A stretch of DNA of 26,959 bases. It comes from an uncultured Eubacterium sp. Its GTDB lineage: Bacteria; Bacillota; Clostridia; Lachnospirales; Lachnospiraceae. The notes beneath the pieces were generated by a model, which saw nothing but the letters and a program-made list of their open reading frames with translations, was not told the origin of the DNA and did no database searches. The stretch lies in assembly GCA_910580075.1 (NCBI GenBank), contig CAJTVR010000061.1, positions 1 through 26,959 on the forward strand. The letters run 5' to 3'. This document shows, piece by piece, positions 8,665 to 16,584 of this stretch (within the stretch, counting starts at the first letter, position 1; the number at the start of each line of letters is the position of its first letter). Made by a program: the position numbers and the translations under genes.

Positions 8665-9540
8665 TTATCCCAGAATAAAAAAAGCACCGATGGAAATAGC
8701 ACCGACAATCAGGCAGTAAATAGAAAAAATCGTATACTTCTTTTCTTTTACGACAAACAGCATGATTTTGATACATATGTATCCGACAGCTGCAGCCGTC
8801 AGCGTGCCTGCCAGATAATTGATCCATTCTGATGATGTAATCTGTGTTATATCTAAATCAAACAGCTGCAGTACAACTGATCCTAAAATTGCCGGGATGG
8901 ACATAATAAACGAATATTTAACGGCAAATCTGCGGTCAAACCCGCTTAACAGACATGCCGTAATCGTAGTCCCGGAACGTGAAATTCCAGGAAGTGTCGC
9001 AAATCCCTGGCAGATACCGATGATAAATGCATTCGTATAGCTGACATGCTTTGGTGTCTTACTCCCCTCTTTGCACCGGTCTGCGATAAACAGCAGTATC
9101 GAAGTAATAATCAGGCAGATGCCTGGCACAATCAGCACAGATGATGCCAGCTCAATTAAATCTTTGGCTGCAATTCCGATAATGCCGGTTGGTATTGTAG
9201 AGACAATCACAAGCATGACAAATTTGCGGTAACCGTTGCAGATAATCTTACGGTACTTTTTCTCTTTGTTACCTGAAAGCCTTGATACTGCAGCTGCTGC
9301 ATTCAAAAAGAAATCTCCGATAATGCCAAACCCCTCGCAGATCATTTTCCAGATATCACGAAAATACACCGCAAATACAGCAATCAGCGTGCCAAAATGC
9401 AGCAGACAGTCAAACAGCAGCCCTGTTTTTTCCAGATCAAATGCAATTTCAAATAAAGCCAGATGACCCGAACTGCTGACTGGCAGAAATTCTGTGATAC
9501 CCTGGATAAGTCCCATGATAATCGCTTCCAATAATGACAT
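8665..9540 (-). CDS. uppP: Undecaprenyl-diphosphate phosphatase UppP (BacA)
   Basis: Integral membrane phosphatase that recycles undecaprenyl pyrophosphate to the monophosphate lipid carrier for peptidoglycan synthesis; extra copies confer bacitracin tolerance. At 291 residues it has normal length. The two family motifs are present: QGITEFLPVSSSGHL (13-27, with E17 and H26) and PGISRSGTT (184-192, with R188). Multiple hydrophobic helices cover the rest. The frame opens upstream at 9564, but the ATG at 9540 has AGGGAGG 6 bases before it and starts with the family sequence MSLLEAI. A TATAAT lies at 9613-9618 on the minus strand without a clear -35. It precedes spoIIIE by 69 bases. Confidence 0.96.
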   Translation of the reverse strand: MSLLEAIIMGLIQGITEFLPVSSSGHLALFEIAFDLEKTGLLFDCLLHFGTLIAVFAVYFRDIWKMICEGFGIIGDFFLNAAAAVSRLSGNKEKKYRKIICNGYRKFVMLVIVSTIPTGIIGIAAKDLIELASSVLIVPGICLIITSILLFIADRCKEGSKTPKHVSYTNAFIIGICQGFATLPGISRSGTTITACLLSGFDRRFAVKYSFIMSIPAILGSVVLQLFDLDITQITSSEWINYLAGTLTAAAVGYICIKIMLFVVKEKKYTIFSIYCLIVGAISIGAFFILG

Positions 9541-9678
9541 AGTATGCCTCCCTGCTGACAGCAAAAAACGAAAACGAACTGTTTCCGTTTCAGCTGTGAA
9601 TAATCATATGAAATTATATTACCATATGTTGGAGCAAATGTCATTCTCTTTCAGAAAAATTTTCGAAAATACAGATGA

Positions 9679-9704
9679 CAGTCTGTAACAGTTCAGGCAG
9701 ACTG
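9679..9704. other. Inverted repeat between tepA and uppP
   Basis: CAGTCTG (9679-9685) and CAGACTG (9698-9704) are perfect inverted copies separated by 12 bases, about 45 bases past the tepA stop. The minus-strand sequence after it has only a short TTTT, so termination here would be weak. Confidence 0.35.
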
Positions 9705-9746
9705 CAAACAACTATTTCTGCCCTGTCAGTGTGAACATGCAGACAG

Positions 9747-10442
9747 TCATTTCTGCTCTATCAGTTCATGAAGCTTACGCAGCGCTTCTTTCATTCCTCC
9801 TACTTCACGGATAATTCCCTCTCTTACGGCATCTTCTCCGACAAGTATCGTTCCAAGATCCTTTGTCAGCATTGTCGTGTTCATCATCAGTTTTTCCAGC
9901 CTGTCCTCTTTTGCATTGCAGTGTGAGGCGATAAAACCGATAATGCGGTTCTGCATCTGTTTGAAATAATCGTAGGTTGGCGGCGCTCCAATCACCATAC
10001 CGTTCATCCGGACCGGATGAATGACCATTGTTCCAGTCGGCACGATAAAAGAATAATCTGTAGATACAGCTAAAGGCACTCCAATGGAATGGCTTCCGCC
10101 AAGCACAAGCGATACCGTAGGCTTGCTCAGTGATGCTACCATCTCTGCAATCGCAAGCCCTGATTCAATATCACCTCCTACAGTGTTGAGCAAAAGCATC
10201 ACACCGTCTATATGATCAGCATCTTCAATCTCAGCCAGCTTTGGCAGCACATGTTCATACTTTGTCGTTTTGGTATTCGAGGAAAGACACTCATGTCCCT
10301 CGATTTCCCCGATTACAGACAGTAGATAAATTCTGTGATTATGATGATTTTCCTCCAGCGTAACTTCCCCGTTATTTTTAATATTTTCGTTATCCGACAG
10401 TTCCTTATCGAGTTCTTCTTTTTTTTCTTTTACATCACTCAT
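9747..10442 (-). CDS. tepA: ClpP-family serine protease, TepA-like
   Basis: A 231-residue ClpP-fold peptidase of the TepA/YmfB type, related to the translocation-enhancing protein of Bacillus and distinct from housekeeping ClpP. The charged N-terminal 35 residues precede the ClpP core. GGSHSIG supplies the nucleophile S119, and MVIHPVR the base H142; LLLNTVGGDIESGLAIAEMV is the family's substrate-groove motif. A GTG lies in frame at 10448, but it would sit inside the ribosome binding site; the ATG at 10442 has AGAGG at 7 bases. In Bacillus subtilis this gene adjoins spoIIIE, as it nearly does here. The upstream region holds a sigma-G-like sequence overlapping a TATAAT. Confidence 0.88.
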   Translation of the reverse strand: MSDVKEKKEELDKELSDNENIKNNGEVTLEENHHNHRIYLLSVIGEIEGHECLSSNTKTTKYEHVLPKLAEIEDADHIDGVMLLLNTVGGDIESGLAIAEMVASLSKPTVSLVLGGSHSIGVPLAVSTDYSFIVPTGTMVIHPVRMNGMVIGAPPTYDYFKQMQNRIIGFIASHCNAKEDRLEKLMMNTTMLTKDLGTILVGEDAVREGIIREVGGMKEALRKLHELIEQK

Positions 10443-10470
10443 TGACACACCTCTTTTTTAGTTTTACAAA

Positions 10471-10499
10471 AAGTATGCACAGAGTCCGAAAAATTATAC
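10471..10499 (-). promoter_or_regulatory. Promoter region of tepA: TATAAT plus sigma-G-like motif
   Basis: On the minus strand GTATA (10495-10499) is followed after 17 bases by CATACTT (10471-10477), close to the Bacillus sigma-G pattern GHATR-N18-CATWMTA. The same place also holds TATAAT (10493-10498), which could be a sigma-A -10 though its -35 is poor. The two readings give start sites about 20 bases apart. Confidence 0.35.
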
Positions 10500-10557
10500 G
10501 GATTGATCTGAAAAATCCAGGTGTATCATAAGCTCCCTTCCGGTTTTTCTGCTGCTT

Positions 10558-11271
10558 TTATTTCTTCTTCACTCTTGTTTTCCCTTGATATACAAGCGGT
10601 ACCCAGTATCCCGACTGCATCTGTCCAAAAATATTCTTTCCCGCCTGTCTGGTCTGCACCAGGCGGAACGTTTTCCCTTTTCGAAATACTGCATATCCCT
10701 GTTTATTGCGGCATTTCTTTTTCAATGCTGCTGACAGCGTACTGTATAAAATTTTCTGCGCACCTGTGGCACTGCTTCTTAAATAACATGCCTGTGTTGT
10801 TTTATAAGTGCTTCCTGTTTCAAACAGCGGATGGGCCCATGTCTGCATAAATCTGCCAGGAGTGCCGTAAATTCTTTTCAGTTCGGCAGAAGTGCTGCCC
10901 CAGTCCGGCAGATACAGATGCGGCATGTCTTTGATGCTTTTCCAGTCCCCGCCCCAGCCCAGCCCCAGCGATTTTGCAAGTGCCCCGGTCTTTTCAAAAA
11001 ATCCTCCTTCATTATTAAAAGCTCCCTTTCCGTCATTCCGGTAAAAATCAAACGCAATCCCCCACTGGTGCTGGGAACTGTACGTGCTGCCTTTTGCGTT
11101 CGTCACCCGCTGTCCCGGTTTTGTCCTTCCCTGTGCGTAAAGTGCATCCTGTTCTGCGGCTGTACGCAGACATTCTCCAATGCCTATTTTCAGACCGTTT
11201 TTTTCGCATAATTTTATCAGGCCTGCAATTTTTTGCTGCAGTATTGGATGCAGTGCTTTGATATCTCTCAT
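10558..11271 (-). CDS. M15-family zinc peptidase (endolysin-like L-Ala-D-Glu or D-Ala-D-Ala peptidase)
   Basis: A 237-residue protein with an N-terminal M15 peptidase domain (about 1-135) that cuts peptidoglycan stem or cross-link peptides. H68 and D75 in SSQHQWGIAFDF and H118 in KDMPHLYLPDW are the zinc ligands, with D115 a likely catalytic acid. Early residues ECLRTAAEQDALYAQGRTKPG are typical of phage and CwlK-type enzymes. The C-terminal 80 residues are basic and beta-rich and may bind cell wall. There is no signal peptide or membrane anchor, which is usual for phage endolysins but odd for a housekeeping wall enzyme. No other phage gene is nearby. CGGAGAG lies before the ATG. Confidence 0.87.
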   Translation of the reverse strand: MRDIKALHPILQQKIAGLIKLCEKNGLKIGIGECLRTAAEQDALYAQGRTKPGQRVTNAKGSTYSSQHQWGIAFDFYRNDGKGAFNNEGGFFEKTGALAKSLGLGWGGDWKSIKDMPHLYLPDWGSTSAELKRIYGTPGRFMQTWAHPLFETGSTYKTTQACYLRSSATGAQKILYSTLSAALKKKCRNKQGYAVFRKGKTFRLVQTRQAGKNIFGQMQSGYWVPLVYQGKTRVKKK

Positions 11272-11530
11272 AACTTTAAACTCTCCGGATTCTTTTTTAA
11301 TATCATATGCAGCTGCTCCAAAAAATCGATACGATTCCTATACCAGCGCTGATATAAATTTCTGGCTGTAAATCGTTACCGTTATTTATATCAAAATACA
11401 GAATAAAATTCATCCTCTTTCTATCTAAAAACATTTGCAATTAAATAGTTTACATAATATATTTATAGTAAATAAATCCAGTCTGTATACCTGCAGGCGT
11501 CCTTTTTCACAAACAGCAGAACTACGGCAC
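11272..11530. other. AT-rich intergenic region upstream of the M15 gene
   Basis: This stretch separates the glgA terminator from the M15 peptidase start. It is strongly AT-rich around 11380-11480 and probably contains the M15 promoter, but no clean -35/-10 pair could be chosen. No gene is supported in it. Confidence 0.5.
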
Positions 11531-11576
11531 AAAAAAAAAGACTCCAGCATGCCTTTCGGCACACTGCAGCCTTTTT
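11531..11576 (-). terminator. Intrinsic terminator of glgA
   Basis: On the minus strand a 14-bp stem (arms 11558-11571 and 11540-11553, one mismatch and three G-U pairs) closes on a GAAA tetraloop and is followed by nine Ts (11539-11531). It begins 44 bases past the glgA stop. Five Ts also follow on the plus strand, so it could act in both directions. Confidence 0.9.
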
Positions 11577-11614
11577 AAGAAAATCCTCTGCCGGCATTAT
11601 ATCCGGCTTTCCTT

Positions 11615-13069
11615 TTATTTATCTCCAATCAGATAATTATAAAGTCCTTCATATTTAAATTTCGAAGCATTCCATGAAAAATCTTTTGCCATGCCGCGGT
11701 CAATCATATGATTCCAGTCTTTCTTCATATCATAATAAACCTTCTTTGCATAGTTGATGACTTTGAGCATTTCTTCTCCGTTATAGTTCGAGAATGAGAA
11801 GCCGTCGCCGGTATTTTCGTATTCGTTAAACGGCTGTACTGTATCTTTCAGGCCGCCTGTTTCACGTACAATCGGTGCTGTACCATAGCGGAACGAAATC
11901 AGCTGTGTCAGGCCGCAAGGCTCAAACTGCGATGGCATTAAGAACGCATCTGCAGCAGCATACAGTTTATGTGCCAGGTCATCTGAATAGCAGATATTTG
12001 CAGAAACACGGTCGCCGTATTTCCATGCATAATGGCGGAACATATTTTCATAACCAGGATCTCCGGTTCCGATTACAACCAGCTGTGTATAATCATCTAC
12101 AATCCGGTCAATTACATAATTAATCAGGTCCAGTCCCTTCTGGTCTGTCAGGCGGGAAATAAGACCTATCATAAATTTCTTCTTATCAACTGCAAGGCCT
12201 AATTCTTCCTGAAGTTTTACTTTATTATTAGCTTTCTTCTTGCGCCAGTTGCCGGCATCATAACAGCAGTAAATCTTCGGGTCTGTCGCCGGGTCGTAAA
12301 TCGAATAATCAATACCGTTTACAATTCCCTGCATATCCAGATGTCTTGCAGATAACAGTCCGTCTAATCCTTCCCCGTAATAAGAAGTCTGGATTTCCTG
12401 TGCATAGGTCTCGCTGACCGTAGTAATATAGTCCGCATAAACAAGTCCGCCCTTTAACATGCTTGCATCTTTATTAAATTCCAGCTTATCCGGTACGAAC
12501 AGGGCGTTTTGAAGTCCGCTCAGTCCCTGGAATACCTTTTTGTCCCAAATCCCCTGGAATTTTAAGTTATGAATCGTCATAATAGACTTCATACCCCAGT
12601 AGAACATATCGCCCTGGAATTCATTCTTTAAATATACAGGAATCAGTCCGGTCTGCCAGTCATGACAGTGTATTAAATCAGGCTGAAAATCAATCGCTTT
12701 TAACATCGATAAGACTGCTTTATCAAAGAAGATGAATTTTTCAATATCACACCGGATATCGCCGTAAGGAACTGCACAGTTAAAATATTCCTGGTTATCA
12801 ATAAAATAATATGTAACACCGTCTAATTCATAAGTCAGAATTCCTACGTATTTTTCCGGAAGCATCGGGCCTGTTCCCATATAAAAATGAGTCACATATT
12901 TAAAATCATTGCGAAAACGCTCAGGAATGCAGGTATAGTTTGGAATTACCACCCGTACATCCCAGTTTTCCTTATCAAATTCTTTTGGCAATGCCCCGCA
13001 TACATCTGCAAGTCCCCCGGTTTTGATGAACGGCACACACTCAGATGCCGCAAAAAGTATTTTTTTCAT
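11615..13069 (-). CDS. glgA: Glycogen synthase (ADP-glucose)
   Basis: GT5 glucosyltransferase that extends alpha-1,4-glucan from ADP-glucose. The 484 residues match bacterial GlgA length. The N-terminal KTGGLADVCGALP motif binds ADP-glucose; the C-terminal Rossmann half has ISRLTDQKGLDL and the catalytic-loop signature FEPCGLTQL, followed by YGTAPIVRETGGLKDTV. The frame opens at 13084, but the ATG at 13069 has GGAGGAG 6 bases upstream and the family start MKKILFAASE. It lies 30 bases after yebC and probably shares its promoter. The other glycogen genes (glgB, glgC, glgP) are not in this window, so this is a detached copy. Confidence 0.96.
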   Translation of the reverse strand: MKKILFAASECVPFIKTGGLADVCGALPKEFDKENWDVRVVIPNYTCIPERFRNDFKYVTHFYMGTGPMLPEKYVGILTYELDGVTYYFIDNQEYFNCAVPYGDIRCDIEKFIFFDKAVLSMLKAIDFQPDLIHCHDWQTGLIPVYLKNEFQGDMFYWGMKSIMTIHNLKFQGIWDKKVFQGLSGLQNALFVPDKLEFNKDASMLKGGLVYADYITTVSETYAQEIQTSYYGEGLDGLLSARHLDMQGIVNGIDYSIYDPATDPKIYCCYDAGNWRKKKANNKVKLQEELGLAVDKKKFMIGLISRLTDQKGLDLINYVIDRIVDDYTQLVVIGTGDPGYENMFRHYAWKYGDRVSANICYSDDLAHKLYAAADAFLMPSQFEPCGLTQLISFRYGTAPIVRETGGLKDTVQPFNEYENTGDGFSFSNYNGEEMLKVINYAKKVYYDMKKDWNHMIDRGMAKDFSWNASKFKYEGLYNYLIGDK

Positions 13070-13099
13070 AAAAAACTCCTCCATTTAATTTTCATTATG

Positions 13100-13828
13100 T
13101 TATTCATCCCAGTTATGATACACCGTCTGTACATCATCATCTTCGTCCAGCAGATCTAAAATCTTTTGGATATTTGCAATATCTGTATCCTGTTCAAGTG
13201 TTACATAAGTCTGCGGAATCATTGTAACCTCTGCCTGGGTCATTTCGATCCCCTGCTCTTTTAAAGCATCACGGACAGCGGCAAAATCAGCTGGGTCTGT
13301 CGTAATCTCAAAGCTGTCTTCTTCTTCAGCAAAATCTTCTGCCCCGGCGTCAAGTGCAGACATCATCAGATCATCAGCTTCCATGTCACATTCTTCTTTG
13401 TCAATGATGATCTGTCCCTTCTTGTCAAACATATAAGAAACGCATCCCTGTGTGCCGATGCTTCCCTGGCCTTTTGTAAAACAGTTGCGCACATTTGCTG
13501 CCGTACGGTTTTTATTATCAGTCAGTGCATCTACAATGATAGCCGTTCCTCCCGGACCATAGCCTTCATATGTAACGGCTTCGTAATTCACACTGCCAGA
13601 ATCTCCGGCTGCTTTTTTAATGCCGCGTTCAATTGTATCATTTGGCATATTGTTTGCTTTTGCTTTTGCAATGACGTCTCTTAATTTGGAATTATTGGCC
13701 GGGTCCGGACCGCCTTCTTTCACAGCAATTGCGATTTCGCGTCCGATCATTGTAAATGCTTTCCCTTTTGCAGCATCATTTTTTTCTTTTTTATGTTTGA
13801 TATTTGCAAATTTGGAATGTCCTGACAT
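13100..13828 (-). CDS. YebC/PmpR family protein (TACO1-like)
   Basis: A 242-residue YebC-family protein. Members have been reported as DNA-binding regulators and, more recently, as translation factors that help ribosomes through proline-rich stretches; which applies here is not known. The N-terminal MSGHSKFANIKHKKEKNDAAKGK is diagnostic, followed by GGPDPANNSKLRDVIAKAKANNMPNDTIERGIKKA, and YEGYGPGG with the acidic C-terminal domain. The frame runs upstream to 13978, but the ATG at 13828 has AAGGGGA and the family N-terminus, and a sigma-A promoter lies at 13872-13900 inside the longer frame. It likely forms an operon with glgA. Confidence 0.95.
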   Translation of the reverse strand: MSGHSKFANIKHKKEKNDAAKGKAFTMIGREIAIAVKEGGPDPANNSKLRDVIAKAKANNMPNDTIERGIKKAAGDSGSVNYEAVTYEGYGPGGTAIIVDALTDNKNRTAANVRNCFTKGQGSIGTQGCVSYMFDKKGQIIIDKEECDMEADDLMMSALDAGAEDFAEEEDSFEITTDPADFAAVRDALKEQGIEMTQAEVTMIPQTYVTLEQDTDIANIQKILDLLDEDDDVQTVYHNWDE

Positions 13829-13871
13829 ATAGTAATCCCCTTTTCTATTTTTAAGTACTCTGCTTCTTTTT

Positions 13872-13900
13872 ATTTTATCATTTATTCTGACAGATGACAA
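13872..13900 (-). promoter_or_regulatory. Sigma-A promoter of yebC-glgA
   Basis: TTGTCA (13895-13900) and TAAAAT (13872-13877) on the minus strand are 17 bases apart. The position supports the yebC start at 13828 and a leader of about 35 bases. Confidence 0.75.
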
Positions 13901-13949
13901 GAACTCTCTTTGATTACAGCAGATTAAAAGCGGTGCATTTTCAATGGAT

Positions 13950-14843
13950 TTATTCCTGGTTCCCGCTGTCATAAGCATGCATGCTGCGGGTAATCTGCAC
14001 TGTCTGAACCATTTTGTTTTCCACCTTTGTCACATCGAACTGATATCCTTCATATGCAATGGAAAATGTTTCGCCGTCAGATGGTATTTTGCCAATCTTT
14101 GAAATCAAAAAACCGTTCAGCGTATCGTATTCTTCTTCAAATGTAATGCCCAGTTCATCTGCCGCATCGTCTAACGGCGTCATGCCGTGCATGGTATAGC
14201 ATCCTTCTGCAGTTTTTTCAATGAACTGTCTTACTCTGTCATGTTCGTCAAAAATATTTCCGACAATCTCTTCTAAGATATCTTCCATGGCTACTAAACC
14301 GGAAGTCTGTCCGTACTCGTCCACGACAATCACCATATGCGCCTTTTTTAACTGCATCTTCTGAAACAGGTCGCTGATTTTGCGTGTCTCCGGAATAAAT
14401 TCACCTGGTGAAAACAGGCCCTGGATATCTTTGACCTTCCAGTTCATATACTCTTCCTTCTGGCTGAAAGCCATGACTTCTTTGATATGCAGAATGCCGA
14501 TAATATTATCTATATCATCCAGATATACCGGAAATCTTGAATAAGGCTCTGCCAGCACCTGGTCTAATATCTGTCGCAGGGTCTTTTGCCCGTCCAGTGC
14601 GCAGATATGTTTGCGGTGCGTCATAATATCTTTTGCTTCTTTGTCCGTAAATTCAAAAATGTTTTGAATCATCTCCACTTCGCTGTCTTGAAGGACACCT
14701 GTCTCATGGCCTTCATTGACAATGGATATGATTTCTTTTTCTGTAATCCTGTCTGAATTTCTCCGGCTGAGTTTTTTTAAAAAATCTCCAAACCAGCTGT
14801 TTCTTTCCGCGTAATGTAACTTGGGACTCGCGCCGTCGTCCAT
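13950..14843 (-). CDS. CBS-domain protein of the CorC/HlyC family
   Basis: A 297-residue soluble protein: an N-terminal linker (1-65) with the conserved ETGVLQDSEVEMIQNIFEF, two CBS domains (about 66-125 and 130-190, including EPYSRFPVYLDDIDNIIGILHIKE and MVIVVDEYGQTSGLVAMEDILEEIVG), and a CorC_HlyC transporter-associated domain (about 205-290). The DUF21 membrane domain of full-length HlyC/CNNM proteins is absent, making it CorC-like. CBS pairs of this type bind adenosyl ligands and CorC proteins are linked to magnesium or cobalt efflux; substrate here is unknown. AGGAGAG precedes the ATG. Its promoter starts at the end of the upstream mazF gene. Confidence 0.93.
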   Translation of the reverse strand: MDDGASPKLHYAERNSWFGDFLKKLSRRNSDRITEKEIISIVNEGHETGVLQDSEVEMIQNIFEFTDKEAKDIMTHRKHICALDGQKTLRQILDQVLAEPYSRFPVYLDDIDNIIGILHIKEVMAFSQKEEYMNWKVKDIQGLFSPGEFIPETRKISDLFQKMQLKKAHMVIVVDEYGQTSGLVAMEDILEEIVGNIFDEHDRVRQFIEKTAEGCYTMHGMTPLDDAADELGITFEEEYDTLNGFLISKIGKIPSDGETFSIAYEGYQFDVTKVENKMVQTVQITRSMHAYDSGNQE

Positions 14844-14923
14844 AAAATCCTCTCTCCTTTTTGTAATTCCTGTAGATGCCCCGTCAGCCTGCTGCGGGGG
14901 TCTTTCTGAACTGTACCAATATT

Positions 14924-14952
14924 AAAATATCATTTCTCGCGCATTCCGTCAA
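14924..14952 (-). promoter_or_regulatory. Sigma-A-like promoter of the CBS-domain gene
   Basis: TTGACG (14947-14952) and TATTTT (14924-14929) on the minus strand are 17 bases apart. The -35 abuts the mazF stop codon. A GC-rich hairpin (CCCCG/CGGGG) lies in the leader downstream, without a T-run. Confidence 0.55.
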
Positions 14953-14953
14953 G

Positions 14954-15304
14954 TTATGTAGCAGCTAATTGCAGACTGATGCACAATGCTTTATCGATTT
15001 TTTTCATAATATCGCCTTCTAAGTGGCATACCTTATCTTTTAACCGCTTTTTATCGATGGTACGAAGCTGCTCTAATAAAATGACTGAATCTTTCACAAG
15101 CGCATACCGGCCGCTGGATAATTCCACATGTGTCGGCAGTTTGGCTTTATTCATCTGCGATGTAATCGCTGCACAGATGACAGTCGGACTGTGCAGGTTT
15201 CCTACATCATTCTGAATAATCAGAACCGGACGCACGCCGCCCTGTTCCGAACCCACGACCGGCCGTAAATCGGCATAATAAATATCTCCACGTCTTATTA
15301 ACAT
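14954..15304 (-). CDS. ndoA: Endoribonuclease toxin MazF/NdoA (PemK family)
   Basis: A 116-residue MazF-type mRNA interferase, the same length as Bacillus NdoA. The fold signatures RRGDIYYADLRPVVGSEQGGVRPVLIIQND, ICAAITSQ and the C-terminal DSVILLEQLRTIDKKRL are intact, including the conserved basic and acidic residues of the catalytic pocket, so it looks active. The ATG at 15304 has GGAGTG 6 bases upstream; an in-frame GTG nine bases earlier is part of that site. In Bacillus the order is alr-ndoAI-ndoA, with the antitoxin between. Here only 78 bases separate alr from the toxin, too few for an antitoxin gene, and none lies next to it on either side. Confidence 0.94.
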   Translation of the reverse strand: MLIRRGDIYYADLRPVVGSEQGGVRPVLIIQNDVGNLHSPTVICAAITSQMNKAKLPTHVELSSGRYALVKDSVILLEQLRTIDKKRLKDKVCHLEGDIMKKIDKALCISLQLAAT

Positions 15305-15382
15305 ATCGTTCACTCCACAAAATAGGTTATACGGTGAGTATTACCAGTTTTATCGAGTGTATTCATCAAAGCCGGATGATTT

Positions 15383-16540
15383 TTACTGCTGCTGTGAAAT
15401 CAATACCCCGTTTTCATAATAAACTCTTGGAATTCTTTTTCCAAGACAGCAGGCAAATTCATAATTAAACCTGCCGGATATTTCTCCAAGTTCTTCCAGT
15501 GTCAGTATCAGATTTCCGTCTTTTCCTGCCAGTGTTACCGTATCGCCTGTTTTTACATCCGGGATCTGTGTAACATCCGCCATAAACTGGTCCATGCAGA
15601 CTCTTCCAAGTATAGGCGCTTTCTGCCCGTGTATAAGCACATATCCTTTATTGGACAGGCTTCTTGGATATCCGTCCCCATAGCCGACAGGTATGGTTGC
15701 AACGGTTCTTTCTTCCGTCAGGGTATAAGTCCCTCCGTAAGAAATGCTCCTTCCCGGATCCAGCTTTTTTACATAGGCCACATGGCTTTTTAATTCCAGC
15801 ACCGGCTTTAAATCAATACGGCTTTTTTTCACCTCATCGGAAGGCCACAGACCATAGAGAATAATGCCGGCACGGACAAAATCCATATCTGCCTGGCGCA
15901 GGTCTATAATCCCTGCGCTGTTTGAACAGTGACGGTAAGGAATGGTAACGCCTAGTGCTTTTGTGAGGCTTATCATTTTTTCAAACTGTGCCAGCTGATG
16001 TCTGGCAGACGTCTTATCCGCTTCATCTGCCCTGGCAAAGTGAGTAAAAATTCCTTCTGTTATTATATGCGGCAGGGACGCAATCTGCGCAATTATTTTT
16101 GCATTTTCTTCATTTACCTGCATGCCGATACGGCTCATGCCAGTATCGATTTTGATATGAATCCGCATATCCTTTCCTGCCTTTTGGGCAGCCTGGGACA
16201 GCTGCAGGGCCGTATCAAGCGTAAAGACTGCCGGACGGATTTCATATTCTGCCAGCATCTGGTAGTGTTCCGGAAACACATATCCAAGAATCAGAACAGG
16301 CTTTGTTATGCCATGGCGGCGCAGACATAACGCTTCTTCCGCAGTAGCCACAGCAAAACCGTATAAAAAGTCATAAGGCTCTGCTGCTTTTGCTGTCTGC
16401 ACAGCACCATGCCCGTAAGCATCTGTTTTGATGACTGCTATAATCCGGGTATTTTCAGACAGGAGTGCATGGACTGCTTTTAAATTGTGTTTCCATGCGT
16501 CCAGATCTATATTAGCGTAAACGCGGCTGTGTGGGTTCAT
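15383..16540 (-). CDS. alr: Alanine racemase
   Basis: PLP enzyme interconverting L- and D-alanine for peptidoglycan. The 385-residue length is standard. K38 in AVIKTDAYGHGA forms the Schiff base with PLP; the second catalytic residue is the tyrosine of RSISYGGTYT in the C-terminal domain; PVGYGDGYPRSLSNKG and GRVCMDQFMADVT are further signatures. AAGGGGA precedes the ATG. It starts 44 bases after the NAD(P)HX repair gene and precedes mazF by 78, so these three are probably one transcript. Confidence 0.96.
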   Translation of the reverse strand: MNPHSRVYANIDLDAWKHNLKAVHALLSENTRIIAVIKTDAYGHGAVQTAKAAEPYDFLYGFAVATAEEALCLRRHGITKPVLILGYVFPEHYQMLAEYEIRPAVFTLDTALQLSQAAQKAGKDMRIHIKIDTGMSRIGMQVNEENAKIIAQIASLPHIITEGIFTHFARADEADKTSARHQLAQFEKMISLTKALGVTIPYRHCSNSAGIIDLRQADMDFVRAGIILYGLWPSDEVKKSRIDLKPVLELKSHVAYVKKLDPGRSISYGGTYTLTEERTVATIPVGYGDGYPRSLSNKGYVLIHGQKAPILGRVCMDQFMADVTQIPDVKTGDTVTLAGKDGNLILTLEELGEISGRFNYEFACCLGKRIPRVYYENGVLISQQQ

Positions 16541-16584
16541 AAAACGGTCCCCTTTATCATCTATATTTTGTGTATCGAAAACTG

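Noticed and set aside
10831..11211. Plus-strand frame of 126 codons
   Set aside because: Antisense to the M15 peptidase, whose zinc-site motifs fix the coding strand.
11303..11413. Minus-strand 36-codon frame upstream of the M15 gene
   Set aside because: AGAGG abuts its ATG with no spacing and the peptide has no recognisable pattern.
14844..14923. Intrinsic terminator between mazF and the CBS gene
   Set aside because: The CCCCG/CGGGG stem is short and lacks a T-run; it also lies downstream of the CBS promoter.
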